DNA from: an uncultured Bacteroidales bacterium
Lineage (GTDB): Bacteria; Bacteroidota; Bacteroidia; Bacteroidales; Bacteroidaceae
Assembly: GCA_902799355.1 (NCBI GenBank)
Contig: CADCAG010000004.1
Location: 1 to 64,000 of the forward strand
Direction: 5' to 3'
DNA: 64,000 nt
Shown: piece by piece, positions 25,916 through 35,316 of the stretch
Layout: every line of letters begins with the position of its first letter
How positions within the stretch are numbered: the first letter of the stretch is position 1
Notes under the pieces: model-generated
The model's database searches: none
Told to the model about the DNA's origin: nothing
Seen by the model: only the letters and a program-made list of their open reading frames with translations
Position numbers and translations under genes: made by a program

Positions 25916-26010
25916 AGCTATTTGGGATTTGTGAAAATCTGAATAGTTTTAGTTAAGTCTAGTTTAGTTTTTGTGTTGGTTAAGGGCGACCGAATGGTCG
26001 CCCTTAAATT
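25916..26010 (+). ncRNA. Candidate small RNA of about 95 nt
   Basis: A Bacteroidota-type promoter at 25881-25911 is followed by about 65 nt without a usable ORF and by a strong hairpin, TTAAGGGCGACC / GGTCGCCCTTAA with a GAAT loop (25980-26007), then an AT-rich end. The stretch contains repeated TAGTTTTAGTTAAG-like units. The hairpin could instead just end the aroC and pyrD transcripts from both sides; the promoter is what suggests an independent RNA. No known RNA family was recognised. Confidence 0.5.
25980..26007. terminator. Bidirectional terminator between aroC and pyrD
   Basis: A 12-bp perfect stem, TTAAGGGCGACC / GGTCGCCCTTAA, with a 4-base loop lies between converging genes. Confidence 0.8.
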
Positions 26011-26038
26011 TGTATCTTATCTCCTAAGTTCTTTCTCT

Positions 26039-26944
26039 TTACACACATCCGATAATCTCATGGATATCTTGGCATCCGTGTGTGTCGAGCCATTCATTGA
26101 TACCGTCTCTTACCTTGATGGTGACTGCAGGATCCAGGAAGTTGGCAGTACCAATCTCAATAGCTGTTGCACCAGCCATCAGGAACTCCAGCGCATCCTT
26201 AGCAGTAGAGATACCTCCAAGACCTATCACAGGGATTTTCACAGACTTGGCGACCTGATTAACCATGCGCAGGGCGACAGGTTTTACGCAAGGGCCAGAG
26301 AGTCCTCCAGTACCTATAGACAGCACCTTCTTCCGCTTCTCTACATCAATGGCCATACCCATCAGCGTATTGATAAGCGACACGCTGTCAGCGCCCTCAG
26401 CCTCTACGGCACAGGCTATCTCAGCAATATCTGTTACATTGGGCGACAGCTTAACAATCAAAGTCTTATGATAAGCCTGACGAACAGCTTTTACTACACT
26501 TGATGCTCCTGCACACGTCACACCAAAAGCCATACCACCGTCTTTCACATTGGGACATGAGATATTCAGTTCAATGGCGGGAATCTTGTCCAGAACATCA
26601 ATGCGGGCGGCACATTCCGCATAGTCCTCAGGCGATGAACCACTGACGTTAACAATCATATTCGTATCAATGTCCTTTATCTGTGGATAGATGTGCTCAC
26701 AGAAGTAGTCAACGCCCTTATTCTGCAGTCCCACACAGTTCAACATACCACTGGCAGTCTCTGCCATACGTGGATAGTCATTGCCCTGACGAGGTTTCAG
26801 CGTGGTACCCTTTACAATGATGCCGCCCAAACCTGCAAGATCTATAAAATCCTCAAATTCAACACCATATCCAAACGTGCCGCTGGCAGTCATCACAGGA
26901 TTCTTGAGGCTCAGCGCTCCTATATTTACGTTTAATTTTGCCAT
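26039..26944 (-). CDS. pyrD: Dihydroorotate dehydrogenase, catalytic subunit (class 1B)
   Basis: A 301-residue FMN enzyme that oxidises dihydroorotate to orotate in pyrimidine synthesis. [34 protein letters not shown] (with the catalytic Cys of class 1 enzymes) and [29 protein letters not shown] are typical. Pairing with pyrK shows it is the NAD-linked 1B type. The start overlaps the pyrK stop by 13 bp, so translation is coupled. Confidence 0.96.
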   Translation of the reverse strand: MAKLNVNIGALSLKNPVMTASGTFGYGVEFEDFIDLAGLGGIIVKGTTLKPRQGNDYPRMAETASGMLNCVGLQNKGVDYFCEHIYPQIKDIDTNMIVNVSGSSPEDYAECAARIDVLDKIPAIELNISCPNVKDGGMAFGVTCAGASSVVKAVRQAYHKTLIVKLSPNVTDIAEIACAVEAEGADSVSLINTLMGMAIDVEKRKKVLSIGTGGLSGPCVKPVALRMVNQVAKSVKIPVIGLGGISTAKDALEFLMAGATAIEIGTANFLDPAVTIKVRDGINEWLDTHGCQDIHEIIGCV

Positions 26945-27705
26945 AACAGTCTTTTGATATTAAATACAGGACCATCCTTACAGACACACAGATTGCCTTC
27001 CGTGGTTTTCTCTACACAACACAGACAGGCGCCCAGCCCACAGGCCATCATATTCTCTAGTGAAGCCTCGCAATCGATGTCATGCTCATTGGCATAGCGT
27101 GCAACAGCCTTCATCATGGGTGTAGGACCGCAGGTGAATATCTTGTCAAAGGACTCAGAAAGCACACTATGGTTGGTCACAAATCCCTTCTCACCCAGCG
27201 TACCATCCTCTGTCGTTACGCACACGCGCCCGTACTTATTAAATAAGTCAAGCTCCAGCAAATCTTTCGAGCTCCGTCCTCCTAACAGAAAAGTCACCTC
27301 ACAGCCCTGCTGCTGCAGTACTTCGCCTAAATACAGCAGAGGGGCGACGCCTACGCCGCCACCAACTAAGAGGCATTTAGCTAATGGTTTGAGATTATTA
27401 GAGAAACCATTACCAAGCGGTAAAACGCAGTTCAGTGTGTCGCCAGACTGTAAATCGCCTAGTTTTCGGGTACCATCGCCCACCATGGCTACCATGAGCC
27501 ACAGCTCATTGGCACTACGATTAACAAAATTAATTGAAATGGGACGACGCAGGAAAGTAGAGGATGAACCGTCTACGCGTACCTCAACAAACTGTCCAGG
27601 TAGCATTTCAGGAAGTGGCTTATCGTCTGTTAGACACAACAAAATGTGCTTATCACTCAGGCGTTCTATGGCCTTTACGGATAAATCAAGTATATGTTTC
27701 TTCAT
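26932..27705 (-). CDS. pyrK: Dihydroorotate dehydrogenase, electron transfer subunit
   Basis: A 257-residue flavoprotein that passes electrons from dihydroorotate to NAD. The ferredoxin-reductase-like part has [20 protein letters not shown] for FAD and [15 protein letters not shown] for NAD; the C-terminal [10 protein letters not shown] and [10 protein letters not shown] hold the [2Fe-2S] cysteines near residues 218-245. It is the first gene of the pyrK-pyrD operon. Its promoter lies only 8 bp from the start codon, so its mRNA is nearly leaderless. Confidence 0.95.
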   Translation of the reverse strand: MKKHILDLSVKAIERLSDKHILLCLTDDKPLPEMLPGQFVEVRVDGSSSTFLRRPISINFVNRSANELWLMVAMVGDGTRKLGDLQSGDTLNCVLPLGNGFSNNLKPLAKCLLVGGGVGVAPLLYLGEVLQQQGCEVTFLLGGRSSKDLLELDLFNKYGRVCVTTEDGTLGEKGFVTNHSVLSESFDKIFTCGPTPMMKAVARYANEHDIDCEASLENMMACGLGACLCCVEKTTEGNLCVCKDGPVFNIKRLLWQN

Positions 27706-27713
27706 AACGACTG

Positions 27714-27747
27714 CAAAATTACGAAAAATCCTCGTAATCTGCGCAAA
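27714..27747 (-). promoter_or_regulatory. pyrK promoter, almost leaderless
   Basis: Minus-strand TAATTTTG (27714-27721) with TTTG at 27744-27747 (22 bp spacing). The -7 box ends 8 bp before the pyrK ATG. Confidence 0.65.
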
Positions 27748-27765
27748 GTAATGGTAAAAAACAAA

Positions 27766-28251
27766 CTATTTCTTGGCAGGAACAAAGGTCTCGTAAGTTT
27801 GATCGTCATAATAAACGCGAATTTCAGTCACTTTTCGAGGTCCTTTGTCAATTATTTTGATTTCTTCACGAACAATTTCTGGCTGTGTACTTTTCACACC
27901 ATGCTGAAAACTAGTCGGCTGGACACTAACTTGACCATCAAAGAGGGAAGGCTGACCAAAATTGAGCATCTGATCTGACCCTCCAACTGGGTGTTCAACA
28001 GGCAATTCTTTTATATCAAAATCAGCGTTAGGGTGGGACATATACATCTCACCAGTACCCCAAAGTAACCAATCGGCACTAATGTCAGGAATTTTCGTTT
28101 TAATAGCCTCGACAATATTCAGGGTAGGACGGGTACGTCCATTGAAGATACTCGAGAGGGTAGCAGGGGCGAGTTGTAGGAAATCAGCAAACACCTGTTG
28201 GGTCATATGCTGGTCTTCCATGATGAGTCTAATGCGATCTTTTAGTTCCAT
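27766..28251 (-). CDS. Helix-turn-helix (XRE-type) regulator
   Basis: A 161-residue protein. Residues about 5-60 form a Cro/C1-type HTH (MTQQVFADFLQLAPATLSSIFNGRTRPTLNIVEAIKTKIP). The rest is a linker and a short C-terminal segment, KVTEIRVYYDDQTYETFVP, likely a small beta domain; no ligand domain was recognised. It is monocistronic, with TACCTTTG at 28296-28303 and a small GGGCAAAATGCCC dyad just upstream of the start, a plausible self-regulation site. The next 757 bp upstream hold no gene. Targets are unknown. Confidence 0.85.
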   Translation of the reverse strand: MELKDRIRLIMEDQHMTQQVFADFLQLAPATLSSIFNGRTRPTLNIVEAIKTKIPDISADWLLWGTGEMYMSHPNADFDIKELPVEHPVGGSDQMLNFGQPSLFDGQVSVQPTSFQHGVKSTQPEIVREEIKIIDKGPRKVTEIRVYYDDQTYETFVPAKK

Positions 28252-28295
28252 AATGAATCAAATAGGGGCAAAATGCCCAGTTTTTAATGATTTTA

Positions 28296-28303
28296 CAAAG
28301 GTA
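28296..28303 (-). promoter_or_regulatory. -7 box of the HTH regulator
   Basis: Minus-strand TACCTTTG, 44 bp before the start; no clear -33 TTTG. Confidence 0.6.
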
Positions 28304-29008
28304 AAGAGAAAAAATGAAATATGCAAGAAATCTAAAGGGAATTTTAAGATGTGAAGTTTGAATTTCTGATTTAAAAGTTTAAATGTGTTGATTTTGAAAT
28401 GTATAATTCGCACTTCAGAAACACAAACCCGAAATGCAGGCCAAAAGAATAATATGAAGAATCTTTCTAACAGAATAACGCAAATAATTGGGTATAAATA
28501 AATTAATTACGAAGTATAGATGTGTATCGCTTGTTTTACTTGGCTCTGTTGACGATATAGGGTAATTAAAGTTTTACTTAACTGTAGCAAAATATAATAA
28601 CTTATTGGTTTTTAGTTACTTATAAACAGAGGCAACGACCGTATACGTATGAATATGCAAATTTAAACAGAACAATTTTGATTTATATATCCAAAACGTA
28701 TATAAACTATTATTCGTTACAAACGCCTACATTTAAGTTTTAATAGATAAATTGGTTTGTTTTGTTAAACCGGTTTAAATTTCAAAATCGACAATCCTAA
28801 ATTACAAAATTTGTTAAACATAAATTTTTAACTCTGGAATGGAGCCATTTTTTTCATTTTCGCGTTATTCTGAATCAACGGTCAGAAAGTAAAAAATACG
28901 CGAATTATGAGGCGTTATTTTTCGCAGAATTCCTAGTGTAGATAGGCAATTGAACCCAAGATTTTATGTCTGGGAAAAATCTGCAACGAGAAAAAAAAGG
29001 GATAAAAA
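28304..29008. other. AT-rich gap without a recognisable gene
   Basis: About 700 bp, clearly richer in A and T than its neighbours, with stop codons in all frames. It holds a weak hairpin at 28891-28922 (AAAAATACGC / GCGTTATTTTT) and several short inverted AT motifs, but no RNA, repeat family or ORF that I can name. Confidence 0.6.
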
Positions 29009-30034
29009 TTAGTGGAATATAAAGAAAATTAACTCCCTCATGAGCTCTCCTGGGGGGGTATTTGGATTATCCAGGCCCTTACTTTTGGCATCAATTTCGC
29101 GTATTTTGGCTATAATCTGCATCACTTTCAAACCTGTGTAGTTTTTCATACCCGTCAGATAGTCTTTGGCACCCCAAGGTGACTTCATATCGAGCCACTG
29201 TGCAAGTGCTTCTTGACTGCCTTTTTGAGGGCAATAATAGGCAATCATCAGGTTTTGGAAGTAATTAAACACCAACGGGAGTAAAGCATACAGTCCTCCA
29301 GCCTTTGGATTTTCGTCAAAATATTTTATTATCTGGTTTGCCTTCAATATATTTCGGTTCACAATGGCGTCGCGTAACTCAAATGGATTATAGTCTTTGC
29401 TCACCCCGATTTGATCCTCTACAACCTGTGGCGTCACTCTCCTATCCCCTTCAGGAAGTCCCAGAAGCACTTTATCGAGCTCGCTAGTCAATCTGCTAAG
29501 GTCAGAACCGATGGCATCAGCTATCATTTGCGTCGATTTGGGGTCGATACTAGCGTTTTTAGCCTTCAAATACTGTTGAACAAACGTTGGAAGGTCGCGA
29601 TCTTTGAGTTTCATGCTCTCAAACAGCACTCCATGCTCGCGGATTGCCTTCACCAACCCCTGCTTGCGACCGTCTATTTTGCCGTTTTTGTGGCAAAAAA
29701 CCAGTACTGTTGACGGCATTGGCTGATGGAAATACTTTTCCAGAGGCTCCGTATTCTTGATATTCTGTGCTTCTTTGACAATGACGACCTGTTTTTCAGC
29801 CATCATCGGATAGCGCTTGGCTGCGTCAACAATCTGTGATGCGTTGACATCTGAGCCAAACAAAATCGTCTGATTGAAATCCCTTTCCTCAGGCTGTAGC
29901 ACGTTGTCAGCAATCCAGTCACTGATCTTGTCGATATAATACGACTCGTCGCCCATCAGATAGTAGACGGGCTTAAAATCGCGAGCTTTCAACTCGCTCA
30001 TAACGCTGTCGTATGTTACTGCTGCTTGTGCCAT
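29009..30034 (-). CDS. holA: DNA polymerase III subunit delta
   Basis: A 341-residue clamp-loader subunit using the Met at 30034. The listed longer frame starts at 30046, inside the -7 box, so it cannot be the start. VYYLMGDESYYIDKI near the N-terminus and TSELDKVLLG with QIGVSKDYNPFELRDAI in the middle are typical of HolA, which opens the beta clamp for loading on DNA. The C-terminal part is helical. Length fits the family. It is probably monocistronic. Confidence 0.93.
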   Translation of the reverse strand: MAQAAVTYDSVMSELKARDFKPVYYLMGDESYYIDKISDWIADNVLQPEERDFNQTILFGSDVNASQIVDAAKRYPMMAEKQVVIVKEAQNIKNTEPLEKYFHQPMPSTVLVFCHKNGKIDGRKQGLVKAIREHGVLFESMKLKDRDLPTFVQQYLKAKNASIDPKSTQMIADAIGSDLSRLTSELDKVLLGLPEGDRRVTPQVVEDQIGVSKDYNPFELRDAIVNRNILKANQIIKYFDENPKAGGLYALLPLVFNYFQNLMIAYYCPQKGSQEALAQWLDMKSPWGAKDYLTGMKNYTGLKVMQIIAKIREIDAKSKGLDNPNTPPGELMRELIFFIFH

Positions 30035-30043
30035 TTCGGAGTG

Positions 30044-30074
30044 CAAAGGTAGTGCAATTCAAACAAAATACAAA
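30044..30074 (-). promoter_or_regulatory. holA promoter, almost leaderless
   Basis: Minus-strand TTTG (30071-30074) and TACCTTTG (30044-30051), 19 bp apart. The -7 box ends 9 bp before the ATG at 30034. Confidence 0.75.
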
Positions 30075-30145
30075 AGGAAAACTTGTTTTTCTTGCTATTT
30101 CAAACAGATTTTATAGTACGGAAATGAATATAAACCAGATCGTCC

Positions 30146-31129
30146 TCAGTGAGCGCGCCACGCTTTGGCCCTGACAGCAATGTTTTTTCGCAGACAATCA
30201 CTGTATAACCATGGCTCGCAACTATGGATGTCACCCACGTTTATCAGCTCCTTATAGGGTTCGTATTCTGACCCGCTATAGCCCTTTACCACAAGGACAT
30301 GGTGTTCTGGCGACAGCGTCACAGTAATGGTGTCGTGGAGAGTGGCAGACGTAGCGTCTGTACGCCAGTTGACGGGGTTGATAGCTATGCATGAAGCTGC
30401 AATAACAGGCTTAGCATACTGTACATCCTTCACCGTATTATAACAGATAGTTACACCCGTATCCTTTTCACCCAAAGCAGGCCGAACATGGCGACACTTA
30501 GCAGTATCCTCTGGTGTTACCTTATAGCCAAGGACATAGGCTGCAGCCAGTTGTTTGTAGGTCTCGTCGCTGATATGTTTCAACAGTTCCACAACGGCTC
30601 TACCGCCCTGACTGAATCCTGCGATGATGAGTGGGCGACTCTTGTCACGCTTTTGCTCAAAACAATCAAATGCCTCACACACATCGTTCATCGCCAAAGC
30701 GATGCGTCGGTTGATGGTATCCTCGTTCTGTGTCACCCAGGCATCTATCGTTGTATGACGGTAGTAAGGTGCATAGAAACGATTGCCAGGAGCCATGTAG
30801 GCTGCAGCACGATTAATCTCTGAGGCCATATGTTCTCGATGCGTGGCATTCCACACATCCGCATAATGGGACACGATGCTATCCTCTGTTTTCCAGTCTT
30901 CTTCCCATGTAGACACGACATAGAACACGTCAGCCCCCGTTCTCTCAGGGTCTCTGTCTTCAGTTATCCACATGGTCGAATCGGCATAGTCTGGAGCCTT
31001 TGGAACGAACTCCTGAGCATCTGCAGTAGCTGAAGATTGCCTATTGCATGCAGTCAACAATCCACATACCATGATGGCAAAAACCACCATTTTTAGTAGT
31101 ATTTCAATAAATATAATTATCTGTTTCAT
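30146..31129 (-). CDS. DUF3089-type alpha/beta hydrolase lipoprotein
   Basis: A 327-residue protein with an N-terminal hydrophobic signal ending in a lipobox-like GLLTAC (Cys about 28). The nucleophile elbow GFSQGG lies near residue 168 and the layout (VFYVVSTWEEDW, YAPYYRHTT, HHVLVVKGYSG late) matches DUF3089 proteins, which are predicted serine hydrolases. Substrate unknown; probably attached to a membrane on the periplasmic side. It lies 27 bp downstream of luxS and may be on the same transcript. Confidence 0.85.
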   Translation of the reverse strand: MKQIIIFIEILLKMVVFAIMVCGLLTACNRQSSATADAQEFVPKAPDYADSTMWITEDRDPERTGADVFYVVSTWEEDWKTEDSIVSHYADVWNATHREHMASEINRAAAYMAPGNRFYAPYYRHTTIDAWVTQNEDTINRRIALAMNDVCEAFDCFEQKRDKSRPLIIAGFSQGGRAVVELLKHISDETYKQLAAAYVLGYKVTPEDTAKCRHVRPALGEKDTGVTICYNTVKDVQYAKPVIAASCIAINPVNWRTDATSATLHDTITVTLSPEHHVLVVKGYSGSEYEPYKELINVGDIHSCEPWLYSDCLRKNIAVRAKAWRAH

Positions 31130-31156
31130 ATAGTTTTAGGGGGATGATACCAGTGC

Positions 31157-31651
31157 TTACGCATCAGCGAAGACTTTGCCGTCGTCGAGGGTGATGCGGA
31201 GCTTGGTGTATTCGCAATGGAAATCATGTTGGAGACGATCGAGATAGCGACGACTCTCCCAATGGCACATGGGAAGGTCATGGAGCAGGTAGTTACCACA
31301 AGCCTCCGGACGGGTGGCAGGAACCTCTGTCTGAGTGAGAATCCACTGCAGGCACTCGATGGTCAGGCGACGCATATCCTCTACGGTATAGCTACCCGTC
31401 ATAATGATGTACATGCCTGTGAGACAGCCCATAGGACCTACGTAGACGACATCGTCCTTTGCCTCGCTATTGCGAAACCATGTAGCCATCAGGTGCTCCA
31501 GACTGTGCATGGCTGCAGGAGCCACAGCAGGCTCTTGGTTGGGTTCTGTAATACGCAAGTCGAAAGTGGTAAACCCTTTGTCCTCACGTGATACGTATAT
31601 GCCTGGCTTTAGGCGAGTGTGATCAATAGTAAAACTCTGTATGACTTCCAT
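31157..31651 (-). CDS. luxS: S-ribosylhomocysteine lyase
   Basis: A 164-residue enzyme that splits S-ribosylhomocysteine into homocysteine and DPD, the precursor of autoinducer-2. The metal ligands His49 and His53 are in HSLEHLMAT and Cys118 in ACGNY; the catalytic Cys76 lies in VGPMGCLTGMY and Glu52 is present, so the enzyme should be active. Length is normal. No pfs gene is adjacent; the companion is the DUF3089 gene. It has a full consensus promoter at 31678-31709. Confidence 0.96.
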   Translation of the reverse strand: MEVIQSFTIDHTRLKPGIYVSREDKGFTTFDLRITEPNQEPAVAPAAMHSLEHLMATWFRNSEAKDDVVYVGPMGCLTGMYIIMTGSYTVEDMRRLTIECLQWILTQTEVPATRPEACGNYLLHDLPMCHWESRRYLDRLQHDFHCEYTKLRITLDDGKVFADA

Positions 31652-31677
31652 TTCTGTTCTTTTAATTCATCTGACTG

Positions 31678-31709
31678 CAAAAATACTGCTTTATTTCGAA
31701 AAAGCCAAA
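31678..31709 (-). promoter_or_regulatory. luxS promoter
   Basis: Minus-strand TTTG (31706-31709) and TATTTTTG (31678-31685), 20 bp apart. It diverges from the promoter of the next gene, 50 bp away. Confidence 0.8.
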
Positions 31710-31737
31710 CGAATAGCACGATTTTTTACGTGAAGCT

Positions 31738-31768
31738 ATTGCGGGCAATAAAAAAAGATGTACCTTTG
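31738..31768 (+). promoter_or_regulatory. Promoter of the HSDR_N-domain gene
   Basis: ATTG (31738-31741) and TACCTTTG (31761-31768), 19 bp apart, 21 bp before the chosen start. Confidence 0.7.
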
Positions 31769-31789
31769 CAAAGGAATAACGTACAAGAG

Positions 31790-32239
31790 ATGAACGAACT
31801 GAATTTGCCGTCGTTTGATGTGAAGATAAGAGGTACCAGGGAGAAACCCGAGATTCTGGATTTCCTGCGTCGCCGCTATGTCGCGCTTACTCCTGAGGAG
31901 TGGGTGCGCCAGCACTTCGTTCATTGGCTTGTAGACCACAAGGGCTATCCCAAGGGCCTGTTGGGCAACGAGGTTGCACTGTTGTGTGGTGACAAGACGC
32001 TACGCTGCGACTCCATACTCTACGACAAGGAAGCAAAGCCTCTGATGATTATAGAATACAAAGCACCCACTGTAGCAGTGACACAGCGGGTGTTCAGTCA
32101 GATTTCTACTTACAATCTCCTTCTCCACGTGGATTATTTGGTGGTGAGCAATGGCTTACAGCACTACTGTTGTAAGATGGACTACGAGCGCCAGACGTAC
32201 GTATTCCTTAACGACATCCCCTCCTATTCTGCCCTTTAG
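31790..32239 (+). CDS. Small protein with type I restriction HsdR N-terminal-like nuclease fold
   Basis: A 149-residue protein starting at 31790, since the longer frame to 31619 crosses two promoters. The sequence DSILYDKEAKPLMIIEYKAPT, with preceding GNEVALLCGDKTLRCD, is a PD-(D/E)xK-type core (D, ExK) as found in HSDR_N domains. It stands alone, without helicase or methylase, so it is not a restriction system; this stand-alone form is common in Bacteroidetes and its job is unknown. Its stop overlaps the RND pump stop on the other strand. Confidence 0.8.
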   Translation: MNELNLPSFDVKIRGTREKPEILDFLRRRYVALTPEEWVRQHFVHWLVDHKGYPKGLLGNEVALLCGDKTLRCDSILYDKEAKPLMIIEYKAPTVAVTQRVFSQISTYNLLLHVDYLVVSNGLQHYCCKMDYERQTYVFLNDIPSYSAL

Positions 32240-35200
32240 CCTTTGTGGCGACGGAACACGCGCTCCTCAATATTCTGGAAGATGACAAAGAGGATGGGCA
32301 CGATGAACAGCAGGGCGATAGTACCAATGAACATACCTCCAATAGCACCAACACCTAGCGAACGGTTTCCGTTAGCACCTACGCCTGTGGCAATAGCCAA
32401 AGGAAGCAGACCGAAAATCATTGTCAGCGAGGTCATCAGAATGGGGCGCAGACGTACGGCTGCAGCGTCGAGAGCAGCAGAGAGGATGCTCATACCCTGA
32501 CGTCGACGCTCGGAGGCGTACTCCGTCAGCAGAATGGCCGTCTTTGACAGCAGGCCAATGAGCATGATGAGTCCCGTCTGCATATAAATGTTATTCTCCA
32601 GTCCCCAGAGGTAGGCAAAGATGAAGCTGCCCAGCAGTCCGAAAGGCACACTGAGAATAACCGCCATGGGGATGAATACACTCTCGTAGAGTGCACAGAG
32701 GATGAGGTAGATGAAGACGATACAGATGACGAATACCAGAGCTGTGGTATTCTGTGCAGAAGCCTCTTCACGCGTCATACCGCCAAACTCATAGCCATAA
32801 CCTTCAGGCAACACTTCTGCTGCCGTCTCACGAATGGCTTGGATAGCCTGTCCACTGCTATAGCCCTCTGCTGCCGTACCATTAACCATGATAGAGGGGA
32901 AGAGGTTAAAGCGTGACAGCGTCTCACTGCCATAGATGCGCGTCAGCGTGATATACTGTCCGATGGGCGACATCTCACCACTGGAGGTGCGCACGAAGAT
33001 GTTGTTGAGCGACTCCGCATCAAGACGGTATTCAGGCGAAGCCTGTACCATGACGCGATAGAGCTTCGTAAAGCGCACAAAGTTAGACGCATAGCTACCA
33101 CCAACATAGCCGCTAAGGGCTGCCAGCACCTCGTTGGGAGAAACGCCACGACGCTTGCAGAGTGCGGCATCGACGTCGACACGATACTGCGGATATTTCA
33201 TGGAGAAATTGGTGATGGCACGACTGATTTCGGGACGTTCGTTAAGAGCGGCAATAAGGCGATTTGTATAGGTCAGCAAGTCGTTGACGGTACCACCGTG
33301 CTTGTCCTGAATATGTAGTTCGAAGCCGTTAAGACGTCCGAATCCTGGCAGCATGTTCTGCGTGTTGACCTGTATCTTGGCATTGGCGATGTCAGCCGTG
33401 CGACGGTATATCTCCTCAACAATGCTCTGCACGTCATCGCCCTTACCCGTACGCTCGTCCCACTTCTTCAGCTTCAGCGTGAAGTTGCCATTTGATGATG
33501 ACTGTTCAAAATTGTTACTATTACCCGCAATGAGCGAGTAGATGCGTAGCTGCGGCAGGTCTTTGATGCGCTCCTCTACCTCCTTCAAGATGTGGTAGGT
33601 CTGTTGCAGACTGCTACCTGGCGAGGCCTGCACGTTGATAAACACAGTACCCATATCCTCGTTAGGCACCAGTCCTGTCTTTGTAGTGCGCATCATCCAG
33701 AACAGGCATGCAATAGCCACTAGCACCAACGAGACTGCCAACCACTGCTTACGCAGGGAGCCTGACAGCGACTGCTTATAGCGACGCACCATAGTGGTAA
33801 ACAGTTGCTGCTTACGCTGCTTGGTAGGTTTCATGATAAGGGCACAAAGCGCTGGTGACAACGTCATAGCGTTGAACAGTGAGATAGCCACAGCAATGGC
33901 CATAGTCAGTCCAAACTGCGTATAAAAGGTTCCTGTAACGCCACCGATGAAACATACCGGCACGAAGACGGCCATGAATACCAGGGTGGTCGTGACCAGT
34001 GCCGACGTGATGCCGTGCATAGCGGAGACGGTAGCATCGTAGGATTTCTTGCCAGTCTCGTCCAATTTCGCCTGTACAGCCTCGACCACCACGATGGCGT
34101 CATCGACCACCGTACCGATGACCAGCACTAGGGCGAAGAGCGTCAGCATGTTCAGTGAGAAGCCTATAGCATAGATGATGGCCAAGGTACCTATCAGCGA
34201 CACCACAATGGCAACAGCAGGGATGATGGTGGCTCGCCAGCTACGTAGGAAGAGGAACACCACAAAGATAACGAGCACCAAAGCCTCGAGCAGCGTTTCT
34301 ACGACGCTCGCAATGGAGGCGTCGAGGAAGTCTTTCTTGCTCTCGATGTCTTCAATGACAATACCTGGAGGTAAGGCCTTGCGAATATCCTCCACCTCTC
34401 GGTCTATCTGTTTGATAATCTCATTGGCGTTAGAACCTGCCACCTGGTTGATAGAGATGTTAACGCCAGGACTGCCATTGGTCTCACCAATGATGTTATA
34501 GTTCTGCGAACCCAGCTCCACACGGGCTATGTCGCCAATGCGCAGCACGTCACCATTAGGCAGCGAGCGTACTACCAGCTGTTCGTACTCTTTCTCCTCC
34601 TCGTAACGACCACGATATTTCAGCACATACTGGAACGTGTTGCTACTCTCAGCACCCAGCGTACCGGTAGCAACCTCTACGTTTTGTTCGTCGAGCACCT
34701 TTGTAATGTCAGCAGGCGTCAGCCCGTAGCTGGCCATCTTCAACGGGTCAAGCCAGATACGCATAGAGTAGTCTGCACCCATCACGTTTACCTCACCCAC
34801 GCCTGAGATACGGCTCAGACGAGGTTCGATATTGATCTTGGTATAGTTGGCCAGGAAGGAACGGTCGAAGGTACTGTCAGGACTATAGACAGACAACTGC
34901 TTGATATTCGATGTCTGTCGCTTGCGCACAGTAAGTCCGCTTTTAACCACGTCACTGGGCAGTCGTCCCTGGACGGTAGCAGCACGGTTCTGCACGTTGA
35001 CCATCGCCATATTAGGGTCTGTGCCCTGACGGAAGAAGATACCAATAGATGCTGTACCATTGTTCGAGGCTGACGATGTCATATACATCATGCCTTCCAC
35101 ACCATTGATGGCTTCTTCCAGCGGTACTATCACACTCTTCTGCACCGTCTCTGCATTGGCACCCGTATAGCTGGCCATAATGCGGACGGTAGGCGGTGCT

Positions 35201-35316
35201 ATCTCAGGGAACTGCTCCAGTGGAAGATTGGCGAGGCCAATGATGCCTACCAGCACCATCAACACAGAGATGACGCATGCCAATATCGGTCTGTCTATGA
35301 ATGTCTTGACGTTCAT
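32236..35316 (-). CDS. RND efflux pump inner membrane transporter (HAE1/AcrB-like)
   Basis: A 1026-residue proton-driven transporter. Two repeats each have a large periplasmic loop flanked by membrane helices; the proton-relay pair lies in VLVIGTVVDDAIVVVE near residue 410, and the N-terminus MNVKTFIDRPILACVISVLMVLVG is typical of AcrB/MexB. It forms a trimer and exports drugs or lipophilic compounds. The start overlaps the adaptor stop by 4 bp. No outer membrane TolC component is encoded next to it, so it must use one from elsewhere. Confidence 0.95.
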   Translation of the reverse strand: MNVKTFIDRPILACVISVLMVLVGIIGLANLPLEQFPEIAPPTVRIMASYTGANAETVQKSVIVPLEEAINGVEGMMYMTSSASNNGTASIGIFFRQGTDPNMAMVNVQNRAATVQGRLPSDVVKSGLTVRKRQTSNIKQLSVYSPDSTFDRSFLANYTKINIEPRLSRISGVGEVNVMGADYSMRIWLDPLKMASYGLTPADITKVLDEQNVEVATGTLGAESSNTFQYVLKYRGRYEEEKEYEQLVVRSLPNGDVLRIGDIARVELGSQNYNIIGETNGSPGVNISINQVAGSNANEIIKQIDREVEDIRKALPPGIVIEDIESKKDFLDASIASVVETLLEALVLVIFVVFLFLRSWRATIIPAVAIVVSLIGTLAIIYAIGFSLNMLTLFALVLVIGTVVDDAIVVVEAVQAKLDETGKKSYDATVSAMHGITSALVTTTLVFMAVFVPVCFIGGVTGTFYTQFGLTMAIAVAISLFNAMTLSPALCALIMKPTKQRKQQLFTTMVRRYKQSLSGSLRKQWLAVSLVLVAIACLFWMMRTTKTGLVPNEDMGTVFINVQASPGSSLQQTYHILKEVEERIKDLPQLRIYSLIAGNSNNFEQSSSNGNFTLKLKKWDERTGKGDDVQSIVEEIYRRTADIANAKIQVNTQNMLPGFGRLNGFELHIQDKHGGTVNDLLTYTNRLIAALNERPEISRAITNFSMKYPQYRVDVDAALCKRRGVSPNEVLAALSGYVGGSYASNFVRFTKLYRVMVQASPEYRLDAESLNNIFVRTSSGEMSPIGQYITLTRIYGSETLSRFNLFPSIMVNGTAAEGYSSGQAIQAIRETAAEVLPEGYGYEFGGMTREEASAQNTTALVFVICIVFIYLILCALYESVFIPMAVILSVPFGLLGSFIFAYLWGLENNIYMQTGLIMLIGLLSKTAILLTEYASERRRQGMSILSAALDAAAVRLRPILMTSLTMIFGLLPLAIATGVGANGNRSLGVGAIGGMFIGTIALLFIVPILFVIFQNIEERVFRRHKG

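Noticed and set aside
28891..28922. Terminator in the AT-rich gap
   Set aside because: Stem is short and mismatched and there is no gene upstream that clearly needs it.
31790..32239. Type I restriction system
   Set aside because: Only the N-terminal-like domain is present, with no helicase, specificity or methylase genes.
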